Shown one piece after another: positions 47,299 to 61,805 of a stretch of 64,000 nucleotides of DNA (positions within the stretch are counted from its first letter, which is position 1; every line of letters begins with the position of its first letter). The DNA lies in contig OX463779.1 of NCBI GenBank assembly GCA_949825025.1, positions 46,025,284-46,089,283 of the forward strand, in the 5' to 3' direction. The stretch comes from Siphlonurus alternatus (Eukaryota > Arthropoda > Insecta > Ephemeroptera > Siphlonuridae). The notes beneath the pieces are model-generated. The model was not told where the DNA came from. It saw only the letters and a program-made list of their open reading frames with translations, and made no database searches. The position numbers and the translations under genes are program-made.

Positions 47299-49768
47299 CT
47301 ATGAGCCGGATAAATTCAAAAGGGAATTTTGAATTTCTTGACTGATTTCCTCCGTGCCGGGGGCTTCAGAAATAACCCAAGACTCGTCCGTACTGTCCAA
47401 CTTCTCCCGACAAATGGGACACGTCTTGTGGTTAACATTCCTGTAAAATGAACAGCAAGTCAGAAAAGTTATTGACTTTGTGATCTTTTTTGATATTTCT
47501 TTAAACAAACAACTGAAGGAGAAATGAACAAGTGAAGAGCACTTACATAAATAGAGTAAAGTAAATATGACACGCAAACAAAGAGATCTGATAAATACTC
47601 AACCATCTTTAAGGAAAATGCATCCCAAAACCTCTGTATGCTTACCACATAATAACTATACATTTCACATTTTTTTTTTTAAATATTAATTATATATAAC
47701 TAATAATCTCAGTAACTTCGGTGTCAAAATATTGTATTAAAAATTTCTGTCAGACGGAATCAAATGAAATAAATTTTAAAAATTCGAAAATGTTCTGAAA
47801 TTTAATCACTTATTAATTATAATTTTGCCATGCAAATTCAATTTTCTAATAAGAGCTCCATTTCCGGATTCTGTCCATAAACTTCTACCTCAATTTTCAC
47901 AAAATTGATCAGCAGATCCACTTCAAAATTTGTATGCCCCCTATTGATGGCAATTTCAATTTCCTGCAAGTCTTGTTCAATTCAAGGGGTCAGATTCCAA
48001 AATCTCAATCTACTAAGATTCATCTTTAACATATCAATGTTCTCATTTCTATCTGCAATTACAGTAAAAGCTTGTTATTATGTAAAGTCAAGGGACCCAG
48101 AAAATTATAGATTTACCTTATATAGAGTTTTTCCTATACCCCCAATGCTTATTATTTTTGACGGGACCGCGACGATCTCCTTTACTCAAAATCGAGTTTT
48201 ACCTCACAACAAGTTGCGTAGTAACGAGTTTTTAATGTATTGTATTTCGTATTTAATCTACCAAGAAATTACTCACCACTGCTCGATGCACGGCAGGCAG
48301 TAGCTGTGTGCGCAAGGCAAGATCACGTCTGGTTTCCTCTCCAGACAGATGCAGCACTCTCCCAGACTCTCCCCCGTGCACGTGTCCACATCTTGCAGCA
48401 GAAGCGAGGTGCTCAGCAGGTCCTCGGGAGTCGCCTGCTGGGAGCTCTGGGCCGCGGCAACGCTGTGTCCGTGAAGAGTGTGGGCCACCTGTGGTAAACA
48501 CTCGCCTCAGTATAATGTTTACCTTTAATGGAATTCTTTATTAATTACATGCTTCCTATAGACTCTTCAAGTGCTCCCCGGTGGGAACATTTTCTCCATA
48601 AGCCACCATCTTAGAAAATTTGATTTTTTTCCCAGTAACTATTAAAGCTATTAATTTGAAACCATCTCTTCCCCACCCCCTTCCCCCACTCCCCATTAAT
48701 GAGTGTTCTTACAATGAATCAAGAGCTTATTTTCCTCTAAAATTTTCTTTAATGCCAAAAAGTAATTTCAATTTATTTTTTCTTTACATAGGTTTAGATA
48801 GGATGATGGGAACACTATAAAATCATCTGACTTTTGAAGTCTTTAGTTAGGGAAGTGCTGCTCAAAATGTGCTAGTTACAAATAATAATAATATATAAAA
48901 AAAAAAAAAAAGTATTCCTGACAATATTTTATATAATGTCTTCATTTACTCATGTCATGTCATATTGTCAAATTTGAAACATATTTAATAATGATCTTCA
49001 AATTCAAGTATAATCTACAATGATGACCATCATCATTGTAATATATATTACACAGAAAATATATATAATATGTACTGCAGTGCCTCAAACACTTCTCTCT
49101 GGCCTCAAAGGCATATATAATATTAAGGATTGAGTTACATATATAACACTTACTTTAAGCAACTGGTTTAAATTTAAGAGTTTAAAACTCTCAATTTTGT
49201 TGGTTGAGACATCCACTCTGACACAGGCTATTCTCACAGTGCCCTTCCATAAGATTGACGTATCTGTTCCTTTCTTGACAGCAAACACGAGCTTGCGTCC
49301 ATGGGAGTCGACACTGCTGCTGCTCCTGAGGAAGACGTGTGAGTATTTATAAGTACAGCAGGTCATCAGGGACTTCTTAATTCATAATCGACCCTCTGTC
49401 CTTGATCAGCACCAAAATAAGATGATCAAGCCATAGAAATGCCTCTCACTTGCGTTTCTTAATTTGTATTTGTTGATACCGACTTATAAATTTACATGCA
49501 TCGCATGCATATATATTATAACGCGCGCTGCAGATTTGAGTGCAGACAGTTCAATTAAGTCTGTTGTTTATATCCTTGATATGCATGCTATACAAAAATG
49601 CAGAGAAAATAAATTTACTTACAAAGTATTAAGTTGAAGAAGACTTGCCAAAAAGTCTTCATAACTTAAAGTAGCTATTTCGGTAAAGCTGCGAGCATGA
49701 CGAGCTATTTCACCACCAAGACCTTCTAGTACAGTATCTGGCAATCTTTCTGAAGCTGTCTGGCCCAT
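47299..49768 (-). CDS. RNF141: RING finger protein 141 homologue
   Basis: Probable membrane-tethered E3 ubiquitin ligase. Coding exons (minus strand, in order) 49,623-49,768, 49,154-49,325, 48,277-48,488 and 47,299-47,440 join in phase to 223 residues, close to the 230 of the human protein. It starts MGQTAS, a good N-myristoylation pattern (Gly2, Ser6), as in the vertebrate protein. The RING is complete with canonical C3HC4 spacing: C151, C154, C165, H167, C170, C173, C184, C187, split by an intron at Trp177. Preceding landmarks [20 protein letters not shown] and LNLNQLLK and the following ESWVISEAP match the family. An acceptor-like TTTTAG lies 8 bases before the ATG, so a non-coding 5' exon is likely further upstream. 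It is convergent with SPT2 and in tandem with the TRPA gene. Confidence 0.93.
47706..48029 (+). repeat. Dispersed repeat pair, copy 2, in RNF141 intron 3
   Basis: Partner of 45,498-45,861; carries AAATGAAATAAATTTTAAAA, AGAGCTCCATTTCCGGATTC and GATCCACTTCAAAATTTG. The plus-strand open frame at 47,905-48,303 crosses its end and is not a gene. Confidence 0.62.
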
Positions 49769-52708
49769 GACGCGTTCTAAAACCAAATCGAAGATTGTTG
49801 GCTAAACCTACAAGACTCAATTGTGTTTATTTCTTGGTTATTTAACAAATATAATCTGCACTTAGCCTATATTTTCAACCTGTCATTTTTACTGAAATTT
49901 TAATCCTATGAAGCAGCTGTTCAAGTAAACAAGATACACCACACCCCCTAAAGTAGTATTGAATTTAGCCCAGAGATGGCGTCGATGGCGTTCTCATCAA
50001 TAAAATTTGCGCGATATTTTAAACATTTTCCCTGCCATAAAAAAAATTTGGAGTGAATTTGGAATTAATTCAGAGTTTAGATTGTTTAGAAACTCTGTTC
50101 ATCACCTTCATCGGTTTATTTTTGAAATTGAATATATAATCATATAATCATTACTGATATTTTGATATAAATTAGTATATTATTCTTAATTCTTTGTAAA
50201 TCTAGTCATGACGTCTACTCTAAATTAATCTAATTATTTTAATTTCATAATAAATATAACATTTTATAGTGACAATTTTTTTTATTAAATAATTTTAATA
50301 TAATACATAAAATTATATGTTAGTGGTAACTGGTAAGAAAAATAGGCTTAGTAGATGGTACAGCTTTCTGAAAATTTCAGCAAAACTTCCTGACACCATA
50401 TGGCACATATATGCAAGACGAAAAATTTTCCATCAACAAAAAATGGACTATAAAAATTCGGTGAAATTTTTTAGATGTGCACAGCATTTAAGATTAGCAT
50501 TTTGTTTTAAAATGAGGACTGCTGTGACGCTGTGACTTTTATATAGTTGTTATAAATCATTATCTTTAAAAAAAAAAAAAAAAAAAAAAAATAACAATAA
50601 CAATAATAATAACTAAATAATAATAATACTCATGCATATACATCATATCCACACCGAATTTCATGTTTTTTTTTGTTATCAGCAAACTAATTAACAGTTT
50701 TTTTAAATTGTCTTTTATTTTATAGACTAAAAACATAATATTTTCAGCTTATCATCGGAAAATATTGAGCAATGGCCAGTGGCGGTGACATTAATCCTTA
50801 AGTTATTAAGAACTAACTTTTTTTTTTGTAACTATATATTATAATATGTAAATATTTTTTTATATTATATATAAGATAAATAATTTGGATATTAGTAAAT
50901 GCTTGCACTTATATATATAAATATCATTATATGATTATATATAATATTATATAATTTAATTTTGATAAAAAAATATATTTATATTTTAAAAATTTTCAGC
51001 TACTGACCTTTCTCGATCATTGAATTGTATTTAATTCATTTTAAACATATTAAGTTGAGGATATTTTCTAAGCAAAAGAAGAAAATATATTAAATTTATG
51101 ATAGTTTTATTTAAACATCAATCAGACACGTATAATATAATATGCACTTTTATATTAAATTTGATGTAGTACCTGTAAGTCTTTGCATGGACAAAAACAC
51201 GAACAATTAATAATGCATTATTATATTAGATCGTAATTTGAAAACAATTATTGCAAAATAATTAAGTTTTCACGTCACCCATTGGGCTTTGTGTACTGTT
51301 TTTTTTTTTCCTGTACCAATTCTCAATAAACAACTATTATTATTATTATTATTAAGTAGAGGGAAAAGCAGTTTTTCTTCTACTTAATTTTACTATTGCT
51401 TAGTATACTGGCACGTACCACAATTAAACTTCTGTCATGAATATTATAATATATAGTTAATATTGATATAACTCAAATAACCCATATGTTTAAAAAACAA
51501 ACAAACAATAATTTATAAAAGACGAAACAACTATAATCAAATAAAAATTTGAACATCAATAAAATCTATATCGTTTAGATTTATTCAATAAAATAACATA
51601 CTATAAAAAATGTATAAAAAAGATACCTATAATATATGATAATCTTTTAATTCGATAAAAATATATAAAATGCATATTATAATGTTGCAGTTGCTTAAAA
51701 AATGACATCATGTTCTTTTTTATATAAGTAAATTAAATTATTTATTTATTTATTTATTTTTTTGTAACAGCATATATTATTTTATTAAATAAATGTATGT
51801 TGAATGTTACATTTATATTTTCAAATATATATAAATTATGTAAAGCAAGCGTTTGCTCTAACTGTTTTAAATTTCAAACGTGACAATTAATGGATTATCG
51901 TTATATATATTATATTATGATGAGCAAGTAGAAAAAAAACTCTATATATACTGAACCTCATAGAACCTAAACAGTATAGTGATCTCTCTTTCTCTTTCAA
52001 TTCACATAAAAAACATAAAAAATTTAAGGTAGAGATAATACGAATCAGCTGTTCGATGTAGTCCCCTCTGAGTAATTAACATATAAACCTTGGAAAATTC
52101 ACAAAAATTCTGAAATTTTTATGAGAGGCGCATTATAGTGCCTAATAGCATAAAAAAAAATCAAATCAATTTAACGAGCCAATTTTTTTTACTTACAAGT
52201 TTTTAGTTTATCTCTCCATATGCTTGAAAAATGAATAATTAAAAATAATCAGCTCGTTTAATTGTTTTGGAAAATAATTTTTTGTATGGTTTTTAGACAC
52301 TAAAATCTGCCTCTCAAAGAAATTTCAGATTTTTTTTTTAATTTGCTAAGGTTTGCATGTTAATCAAAGGGGACTACTTCGAACAGCTGATTCGTACTAT
52401 CTCTACCTCAAAGTTTTGCAGTGCTTGTCTGTCTTCCGACGTCAGGATAGGCAACTTGCTTAGCACAAAAAAGAAACTGGTTGCATATGTGGCAGGCAAT
52501 TAATTTTCTGAGCTTTTACTTTTTCCTCAAGGCTAGACTAGACGGCAGGTGGTTAACTTGTGAATTGTGCTAAACAACCTTAACATTGAAATTCATAAAT
52601 TGCAATAAACAAAAATTAATTGTGATGAATTACAAATTTGTGAACCTCCACAAACTTCTTCCACGTATAGAATTTGAATTCAAATCCATTTAAATAGTTA
52701 CAATGAGT
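49769..52708. other. Intergenic DNA between TRPA and RNF141
   Basis: Minus-strand RNF141 promoter/5' UTR region and the far 3' flank of TRPA. AT-rich, no gene recognised. The 72-codon plus frame at 50,317-50,535 has no known family. Contains the foldback at 52,024-52,411, a poly-A run near 50,570-50,590 and a (TTA)n stretch near 51,335-51,355. Confidence 0.5.
52024..52411. repeat. TTAAGGTAGAGATAAC foldback family, copy 3
   Basis: Ends TTAAGGTAGAGATAATACGA and TCGTACTATCTCTACCTCAA. CAGCTGTTCGATGTAGTCCC in the left arm is matched by GGGGACTACTTCGAACAGCTG-type sequence in the right. Confidence 0.8.
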
Positions 52709-52714
52709 TTTATT
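52709..52714 (-). terminator. Candidate poly(A) signal for the TRPA gene
   Basis: TTTATT on the plus strand is AATAAA on the minus strand, about 75 bp after the TRPA stop codon. Confidence 0.4.
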
Positions 52715-52788
52715 GCATGCAGTATCTTCATATTTTTTTCTCAGATATTAACGTTATAACGAAAGATGTGAATCAAATATATGATGTT

Positions 52789-55700
52789 TTATAAATTTCC
52801 TTCGGTATTATTATTTTTCCTCGAATCCAAAACTTCTTTCAACATCTTTTCCAATTCGTCAAGTCTTGTGAGGATGTGGGTTGTGTCGTTCATTGAATCT
52901 CTCTGGACAACCACGTCCCGTGCGTCGCTGACAATCGTGTTGAAGACGAGGCACCAGCGACACGACTTGCGCACGCACGTGTTCTGCAGGAAGAAAATGG
53001 AGCGGTCGTTACCGGTCGCGCAGTCCGTGCAACCACGCCAACACGAGTTCCGAATGTCGGGATCCATTTTGTTCCACTCGTTGAGGTACACGCGCAGCTT
53101 GCTTTTGGGCAGCAGAACGGACAGAAGTAAAATGTTCTTCCCAAACCAGTCTCTGACTCGAGTGATGCGGCCGTAAAGAAGCGTCGACTCCATCGTAGCA
53201 TACAGCTTGACCTGCGCGACACAACACACGATTTCTGCCTCTTGTCTGATGACTTGAATGTCACTGATCGCTAAACCATTCAACAAGTTGATCAACACTA
53301 TGGCAATGAAGAAGATGAACAACAAAAATATGATGTGACTTGTTATTGAGATGGACTGGAACTCGAGATCCGTAGCTTCCAGTTCTCCAGTCAACATGAT
53401 AATCGTTTTAAAAAGTGAAGTTCCCAAGTTCAGAAATAAGTTATTTTTGCAGTCCTCTTGTGAGTCACAATGCTGGAATAAAATATAAAACGAGAATCCG
53501 AACGCAACGATGAGAATCGAGTACCAAAGCAGAAAGCAGATGAAGTTGCGAGAGACTTGGATGAACATTGCGATGTAGGTGGCCAGGCTTGGGTGACGTC
53601 CAATCAAAAGCACGAGCTCCGTGTAGGCCAGCAAGATGGCCACGGCAGACGTGGCGTGGACGTAACTCTTGCAACATGGAGAGAGCAGAAAGGCCGTGAG
53701 AACAAGGAGGGCCACCTCCAGCCAGTTCTCCAAGTGGCGAACGTACTGGCAGCAGGCCATCAAAATTTCGATAATCTCGCGAACCACGAGACAAATCATC
53801 AGAACAAACGTGAGCCACCAACAAAGGTTTTCTATCGTCCGCCGAGTCCGAACACTGTCTGCAGCCTCCCTGGGGGAGTCCTCCGAGGTTGCATTGATGG
53901 GGGTGACGAGGAAGTATACGTGCAGCGAGAAGAAGATGGTGAACAAAGTGTAGATGACGAAGTTGATGTAGAAGAACCAATAGATGCGGTACCACTTGAG
54001 ATGCAGGAAGCTCTTGATGAGCGGATGGTTGAACAACGAGCGATGGTTCGGAGAGTCCGCGAGTTTCACGAGGGAGTCCATCTCGGGAGCGAAGGAATTG
54101 TTGTCACTCTTCGGTGATGCCAGAAGACCGTAGTCAAATTGAATGAAAAATTTCCCGCCATCACTCGTGGCTGGAATGTTTCGTTTATCAATAATGTTTA
54201 CATGTTTATCCAAATGATCATTCAAACATTTTGGATCAATGTGTAAAAATGCTGGATCATCCTCATCATTTGATACAAAAATATTAGCATTATATTTCAT
54301 TAAAAGTTGAAGATTTTCTGATTGATTCTTCTCTGCAGCATAATGCAGGGCGGTATTTTCTCTGTAATCTTGAGCATTGATATCTAGTTTATGCGTTTTT
54401 CCATGCTCTAACAATAACTTCAGGCACCGCGTGTTGGATGTGGGGAATACCACTGTCGCATGCAGAGCGGTGAACTTGGTATTAATGTTGTCAATGACGG
54501 ACAAGTCAGTGTCTTTCTTGCTTAAGAGTACCTCGAGGATAGAGTCAAACCCTTTTTGTGCCGCTAAGATGGCGGGGCTGCGTAACTCACCACTCGTCTT
54601 GTTGACATCCGCTCCCATGGCAACAAGTTTCTCAGTCACCTGTAGTTGACCATTCCACACTGCAGCTTGAAGAAGTGTGTAGAAGCCATCATTGACGTCA
54701 ATAGCGTCGTAATTTATTAATTTCATGAATTTTTCCTCTTGTTTTGTTGTTATTAAATTAAATAACATTTTAACTACCTCGGGGTCTATTGGTTCACCAG
54801 CATTCGATGTTGGACAGTTCAAAATCACCTGAGAGCTGCTCATTTCTTTTTCTTGCATCATCGAGTGTCCCTGCAGCTGTAGTGGGATGTTAGTATTTCC
54901 CTGCAATCAAAATAATTACAAAACTTAATAATGTTAACGCACAGTACTTGTGTATTAAGTGCATTTTTATATTGATATAAAATTTAAATGATTTAAAATA
55001 CATACATGGGTTTCTGTACGATTTAAAAAAAAAAAAACGCTAAAACATTAACATTTTTGCAAGAGCAATGGGATTATGTGGGAAGTGTTAAAAATTGTTA
55101 ACATTTTTATTTATTTACATTGAAGCGTTTTGTTGCAACAATTACTGAATAAATTTACTGCATTAATTTTAATTTGAAACTTAAATGACCGGCTTCATAA
55201 TGATTTATTTTAATATGCTCATGATAAAATATGCAGTATGGTAATTTAAAATAATATAAAAACATACTCAAATGAATTTTCAAACATTTTATTTTTTTGC
55301 TCCGACATGAAGACATATTCACTCTCGTACAACATAGAAACATTATTTATTTACTGAAGAGATTAATAAGTCATGTTGTACAGTCAATAGCAGAAAAAAT
55401 AAAGCAACAATGATATTTTGTTGTTACGGTACCCAGTTTAAATTCCCTCCTTCTATCTTATCACATGCAGCTCTCTATGCATTTTCATTCCACCAACGTT
55501 GCCCGCTTGATTGGTGATTGGACATTGTTGGGAGTCTGACCTTTCGAGCTGTGATGAGCTAGTAGAAGGAAATTTAAACTTCGTACCGTGACAACAAATG
55601 ATCATTGTTGTTTTATTTCTTCTGCTATTGACTGTACTCTACTTTTTTTGTGATACGAGGAAGAAAACACTCTTAAAAAAATTTGGCTGAATTTTGACAT

Positions 55701-56301
55701 CTTATAATCAGTATATTTTTAACGCCTTAAATCATGATTTTTCAGGTGTTTCGCAGTCTATATTCAGTAGTCAGCATATACTGTTAGTACATAGCTTATA
55801 CTGACTACTGAAAATGCGCAACGAAACACCTGAAAAAAGCATGATTTAAGGCGGTAAAAATGCACTGATTATAAGATGTCAAAATTCAGCCAAATTTTTT
55901 TAAGAGTGAAGTTCATATGCGTCATGTGGCACTAAAAACAAGGAAGTATAACCGTTATATACAGTTAATGAGCTTGAATAAGTTCAAGGCAGGTTAAGGG
56001 AGGGAAATGACCGTATATATAGCCACAGCTTTTGTTATGCATCCTAGCATATTCACTGTGGTGTGACTGAGGGAACCGTGGAAACCTCATCAGGCATTCA
56101 AAAGATTATCATAGATTATTATAATATACATAAAGTTCATTCTCGGAGTTGATACAACTTACTTTAATAGCAAATTTTTCGGTGAGTTTAGTAGAAAATC
56201 AATCAAAAGATAATCGTTTTTTGACTCACCTCGATTAACACGGTGGTTTGGTCGGCTTGAATTGCATCTCCCAGAAGAGGAGTGGAGGTCTCTCCCGACA
56301 T
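52789..56301 (-). CDS. TRPA-type ankyrin-repeat cation channel
   Basis: Transient receptor potential channel of the TRPA group, plasma-membrane cation channels used in thermal and chemical sensing. Coding exons 56,230-56,301 (24 residues, MSGETSTPLLGDAIQ...) and 52,789-54,900 join in phase at GAG|GGA to 727 residues. Ankyrin repeats of about 90-240 include TLLQAAVWNGQLQVTEKLV, TALHATVV, NTALHYAAEKNQSENLQLLM. Six membrane segments follow, S1 (about 330-355) to S6 (about 545-570). The pore region TSLFKTIIMLTGELEA and the S6 end LINLLNGLAISDIQ are typical of TRPA. A short C-terminal coiled coil contains LDELEKMLKEVL. Four or so ankyrin repeats is few compared with TRPA1 (about 16), nearer to the arthropod painless/pyrexia style; I cannot assign an ortholog. 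An AG just before the ATG suggests an upstream non-coding exon. Confidence 0.9.
55378..55637. repeat. Foldback element GTACAGTCAATAGCAG in TRPA intron
   Basis: About 260 bp. Left end GTACAGTCAATAGCAGAAAA, right end TTCTGCTATTGACTGTAC. Arms stay complementary through ACGGTAC and GTTTAAATT about 75-80 nt in. No second copy seen. Confidence 0.8.
55668..55908. repeat. Long-armed hairpin element in TRPA intron
   Basis: About 241 bp, almost all paired: arms of about 115 nt from CACTCTTAAAAAAATTTGGC inwards to AGTAGTCAGCATATAC, with a loop of about a dozen bases. It begins only 30 bp after the previous foldback. Confidence 0.85.
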
Positions 56302-57049
56302 TTCTGCAACCTGCGGCACAACAGCGAACCCGGAGACACATTTTAGTAAATATCAGCTGATTTTACGTACTAATAATTTTAATTGAAAGGTCATTTGCTT
56401 AATCAAAGACCTTGGAAATTAAAAGGTCAGACTTAAGAATTGAAACGTTAATATGAAATAAAAAGATGTCCATCATAATTTATACTCGATTCAATTGCAC
56501 CATAAAAAAATTAAGCGTAAAATAAATATAAATGTGTTGATTTACAGTTTATAACTTTTTGTAATATAATTTATACTGTACGATATTACATATTATTTTT
56601 GTCAAAATTTGTTTCATAAATTTTAAAATTCAAACTAGAATTAGCATCGTCAATTGATGATACCGCACCACAATTATTTGATTTTTACCTGAGAAGTAAA
56701 TGACTCAAATTTGTCAAATTTAATCATCTTTTTTTGCTTTAACATTAATTAATGATGATGAAATTTTTTTTTTTTATTATTTGACCTTAAGTTGTACTGT
56801 AGTGTCCAGAAAAGGCAGAGCCTTATATTTCTAGTTCACATTATATTAATCTATTGTCAAAATATAATATTTTTTACAAAAAATTATTTAATATTTTAAA
56901 TATATTGTAGAAAATGGTTTTTATAAATATAGATATATATATTGTCTACTATATTGCTAAAAAAATCAAGAAAATATAGTCAATGATATAAAGCATTGCA
57001 TGATCTAAATTTCTTAAATAACTAGTTTAAAACTACTTTTTTAACTCTT
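56302..57049. other. TRPA upstream region
   Basis: AT-rich sequence upstream of the TRPA start codon. Probably includes non-coding exon or promoter sequence, but nothing distinct stands out. A diverged SINE scrap (GACTGAGGGAACCGTGGAAA) lies on the other side of the first exon at about 56,070. Confidence 0.4.
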
Positions 57050-58440
<1,391 letters not shown>

Positions 58441-58977
58441 ATTTATTAATTATTTTTATTTTTCAACTTATTACTCATTTGAAAATAATTATCATTATTA
58501 ATCATTTTGCTTTCTTTCAACACAGTGGCGTATTTATTATTCTAGAATCGCGCGTAATATTGAACAGAATGTTTCACGTACTTCGTCCGCATTAGCAGCA
58601 TGCAGGAGATCTGATATTTAATTTTATGAGTTCATATATAGAAATAAAATCAGTGCGGTCACTTTTAAAGCAAGCTGTGTTATGAGGAAATTTATATGTG
58701 TAAAGAAATATTACAATGAAGTTTAATTATTTTATAATACTTTAAATATGAATGTTAGTGACTAAAATAGTTAAACACATTAATTATATAATACTTAAAG
58801 CCTTAAAGCTCAATTAAAAGTGGGAAAATTTTAAATTATAAGATTTCAATGACAGTTTGATATTTAATATATTGTTAAAGAATTTATATATATACAGATA
58901 AAATAATTACAACAGTTTCATCATTGTAAACCACAATTTATAATTATTACTTTATATATATTTATATTACATTACCC

Positions 58978-59050
58978 TTCTTTTTGACTTGATCACGTGA
59001 CCAGGACTGCTTTTAAAATTATTAATCACGTGATCAAGTCAAGGGGTGGT
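58978..59050. repeat. Short inverted repeat with CACGTGATC
   Basis: Left TTGACTTGATCACGTGACC and right AATCACGTGATCAAGTCAA pair almost perfectly around about 20 nt. Two CACGTG E-box cores result. Confidence 0.7.
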
Positions 59051-59190
59051 TTGGCCGGGCACGTAGGCATGAGAAGTATTGTCATGTACATATGACGTTG
59101 ACCAACTTGCTGACAAGGGGTTTGCAAGAAGAATAAACATGATCTTTAGACCGCTTGTTTACTCCGTGATCATACATACAAACTCCGCGC

Positions 59191-59218
59191 CTGTATACTA
59201 TGTATACATAGTATACAG
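59191..59218. repeat. Perfect 28-bp palindrome
   Basis: The half-site CTGTATACTATGTA is followed at once by its exact complement. It lies in an otherwise ordinary AT-rich stretch. Confidence 0.85.
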
Positions 59219-61805
59219 ATACTATGTGTCGAACTGTATTGAATTGAATTGAAGTTATATTAGCTTCTAGGGAACTCCCACACAGCCAGCTAAAATAATA
59301 AGAAAATAGTGCTTGCTTATAAATTATTGATAAAGTAAAGCTTTAATATGGGTATATATAAAGAAACAGCAATTTAGTATGCTAAAGCCAGGTAATGTCG
59401 AACTGTAAATGCACCACATTACAGCTGTATTCAATTCGTTTCAAAATTTCCGACATCATTGGTTAATTTGGCCCTACCAAAAAATTTCAAAATCTCTTTA
59501 AGACATCGCTGCGTACAATACGTCGGTTCTTGTCAATAATATTGTGAAAATCAATAATATATTTTGATCTGTCCCTCTTTATAGTCCGTTCCACAAAGAC
59601 TATACAATATCAGAAATTACGAGAAACCATCTAACTTTAAAAACATGGTATACAAAATTAAATCATAATATGTGATAATTTTTGTGTAATATATTTCCAC
59701 TGAAACAATGTTTTTGTTGCAATAAATGTCATTTATCGCCAAAACCGCGCTTGCGCATGCATTGTACTGACCACAAAATGTCGTTCTTAAATCAAAATAA
59801 GAAAAAAAAATAAATTTTCAGTGCTCTAAAAAATTCACAAGCAAATTTTTATGATAAAAAATATAACAATAAATCCCTCCCTATATTTCATTACCTTGAT
59901 GTTTTTAAATATATATTAGAAAGAAATCTTCATTTTAGTAAAATAATTAACTGGTATACATAGTTTTATAATTTTACATAATTAATACACAACAATTTAA
60001 ATAGAAAATTACATGAAGATTTGTGAAATTAGTATTTAATATTTATTAAAATAAATTATAATAAATTTTTAACAAAGAAAATGCGTATTTTTAAGGCTGT
60101 GCAATATTATCCATTCAACAGCTTTTTAGACATCAAGATTAAATTTACTTAAAAAATGTAATAACAGTAACAATTGCCACATAAATGTTTGTAATTTTTT
60201 AAAGTAATAAAAACATAATTTAAATCCTGAATGAAAGGTTGGAGAAGGAAAATTTAAAGAAGAATATTGTTGAACCTTTAAATCAATTATTTTTTTAGAT
60301 CTCTCCCATATAGACCAGAAAACTACTTTAATCAATGTAATATTAAATTGGTATATTTCACAGTAATAAGTAATTAATAAATGTAGTACTCACTTTTGCT
60401 TGCAGTCAAAGCGATGCAACCAGCATGCAGCTAAGTAAGATTCACTCGTGATGCGAGGAGAACCAATGGTGGTCACTTAGCAACATGGGAGTCAAGCGAG
60501 CATCGCAAAGTCAAGGAAAATGTACACATGCATTCTTAGCTGTCTGCTGGATCGCTCATCGTAATGTCGTAATTACTGGAGGAAAATAAGAGTGAGTATA
60601 TTAATTAATACACAAGAATTGACCTGAACTGGAATTAAATGAATTAAATCAAAAATTTCAGAGGCAGGCAATAATCTATCAATTTAAAGTTTTATTAAAG
60701 AGGTGTCAGTTGACCCATGCAATGTTTGTGACTAAAATCAATGAATTTTAATTAAACTTAAGATATTTTTTATGCAATTCAATTTAGTCATTTTTAAACA
60801 TGTATAATTATTGCACAAATAAACTACATGAAATTACATTCAGTACGGTAAATATTTATTATAATTTTGAATTTCTTATCACAAGAATATTATTTTTTTA
60901 ATACACAAATCCCAATATTTCTAAATTAATTAATTTTTTTACCTGATATTTACAAGATAGCTGAGCATATTTTGGACACAATGTCAAACCTCCTACGTTG
61001 CAACTTTACTGTTCTAAACTACAGCAGGGAGTTTGCGTACCAGATATAGGGTATCGTCAACCGGCAGGAAGAGAGATTAATGTTGACTGTATGGCGGTTC
61101 AGTGGGCTGCAGGGGCAGGCGCCTAGCTTTGTGCGTGCTAGCTAGACCACATAAAGGGGGAAAGTCAAAGGAATTGTGCTGAGAAATCAATCTGGTCTCC
61201 CTCTTACATGATGACGATGATAAGAGGGAAAAAAAGCTACAGGTTTAAGAAAGAAACACACGCAATAGAATCGATATATAAAGGTATATTGATCTCAGAT
61301 TGTAAATAATATGAATTTTCTACTATTTTTCAATAGTCGAAATTATATATGGAGATTTGTAAAATAGCTATAAGGGTGAAATTTAATTTAAAAAACAGCC
61401 TTAATATTTTTAATAGAATAGAATAGAATACTTTAGAATTAGAATAGAATAATTTTCATGTATTTTTTATACCGACTGCATGAAAAAGCGCCCTAGTGAT
61501 GTTGCGACTCTCTCGAGAAATGCAAGCAAGGAAATGAACATGTGAGTCTCTATCTAATTTATTCTGAACTATCCCCTTCTCTTTCTCACCCTAATTTACC
61601 ACATTGTGTATATTTCATTAACTAAGTGCAGCTTCTCCAGCTAGCAACTAGGAGTAAATTTTGTGGAGGAAGATAAGCATCTTCCATTGCATTTCGTACA
61701 TATTTATACCTTACATTTTTATATATTATTGTTTCTCTTGTTATCATCCATTTTGTTTTTTTATCGTAAATTTTCTCCAAAAACTGAAGTACTTAACTCA
61801 ATAAA

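Larger units (their letters stand above)
58441..61805. other. Gene-free AT-rich DNA
   Basis: No gene recognised. Holds a short inverted repeat, a 28-bp palindrome and an (AATAG)n run near 61,418-61,450. A plus-strand AGA|GTGAGT at about 60,590 looks like a splice donor but has no coding exon beside it. Confidence 0.5.

Noticed and set aside
53557..54117. 186-codon plus-strand frame opposite the TRPA exon
   Set aside because: Shadow of the TRPA reading frame; no family match.
60590..60600. AGA|GTGAGT donor as evidence of a plus-strand gene
   Set aside because: No coding exon precedes it, and isolated donor-like sites are common.
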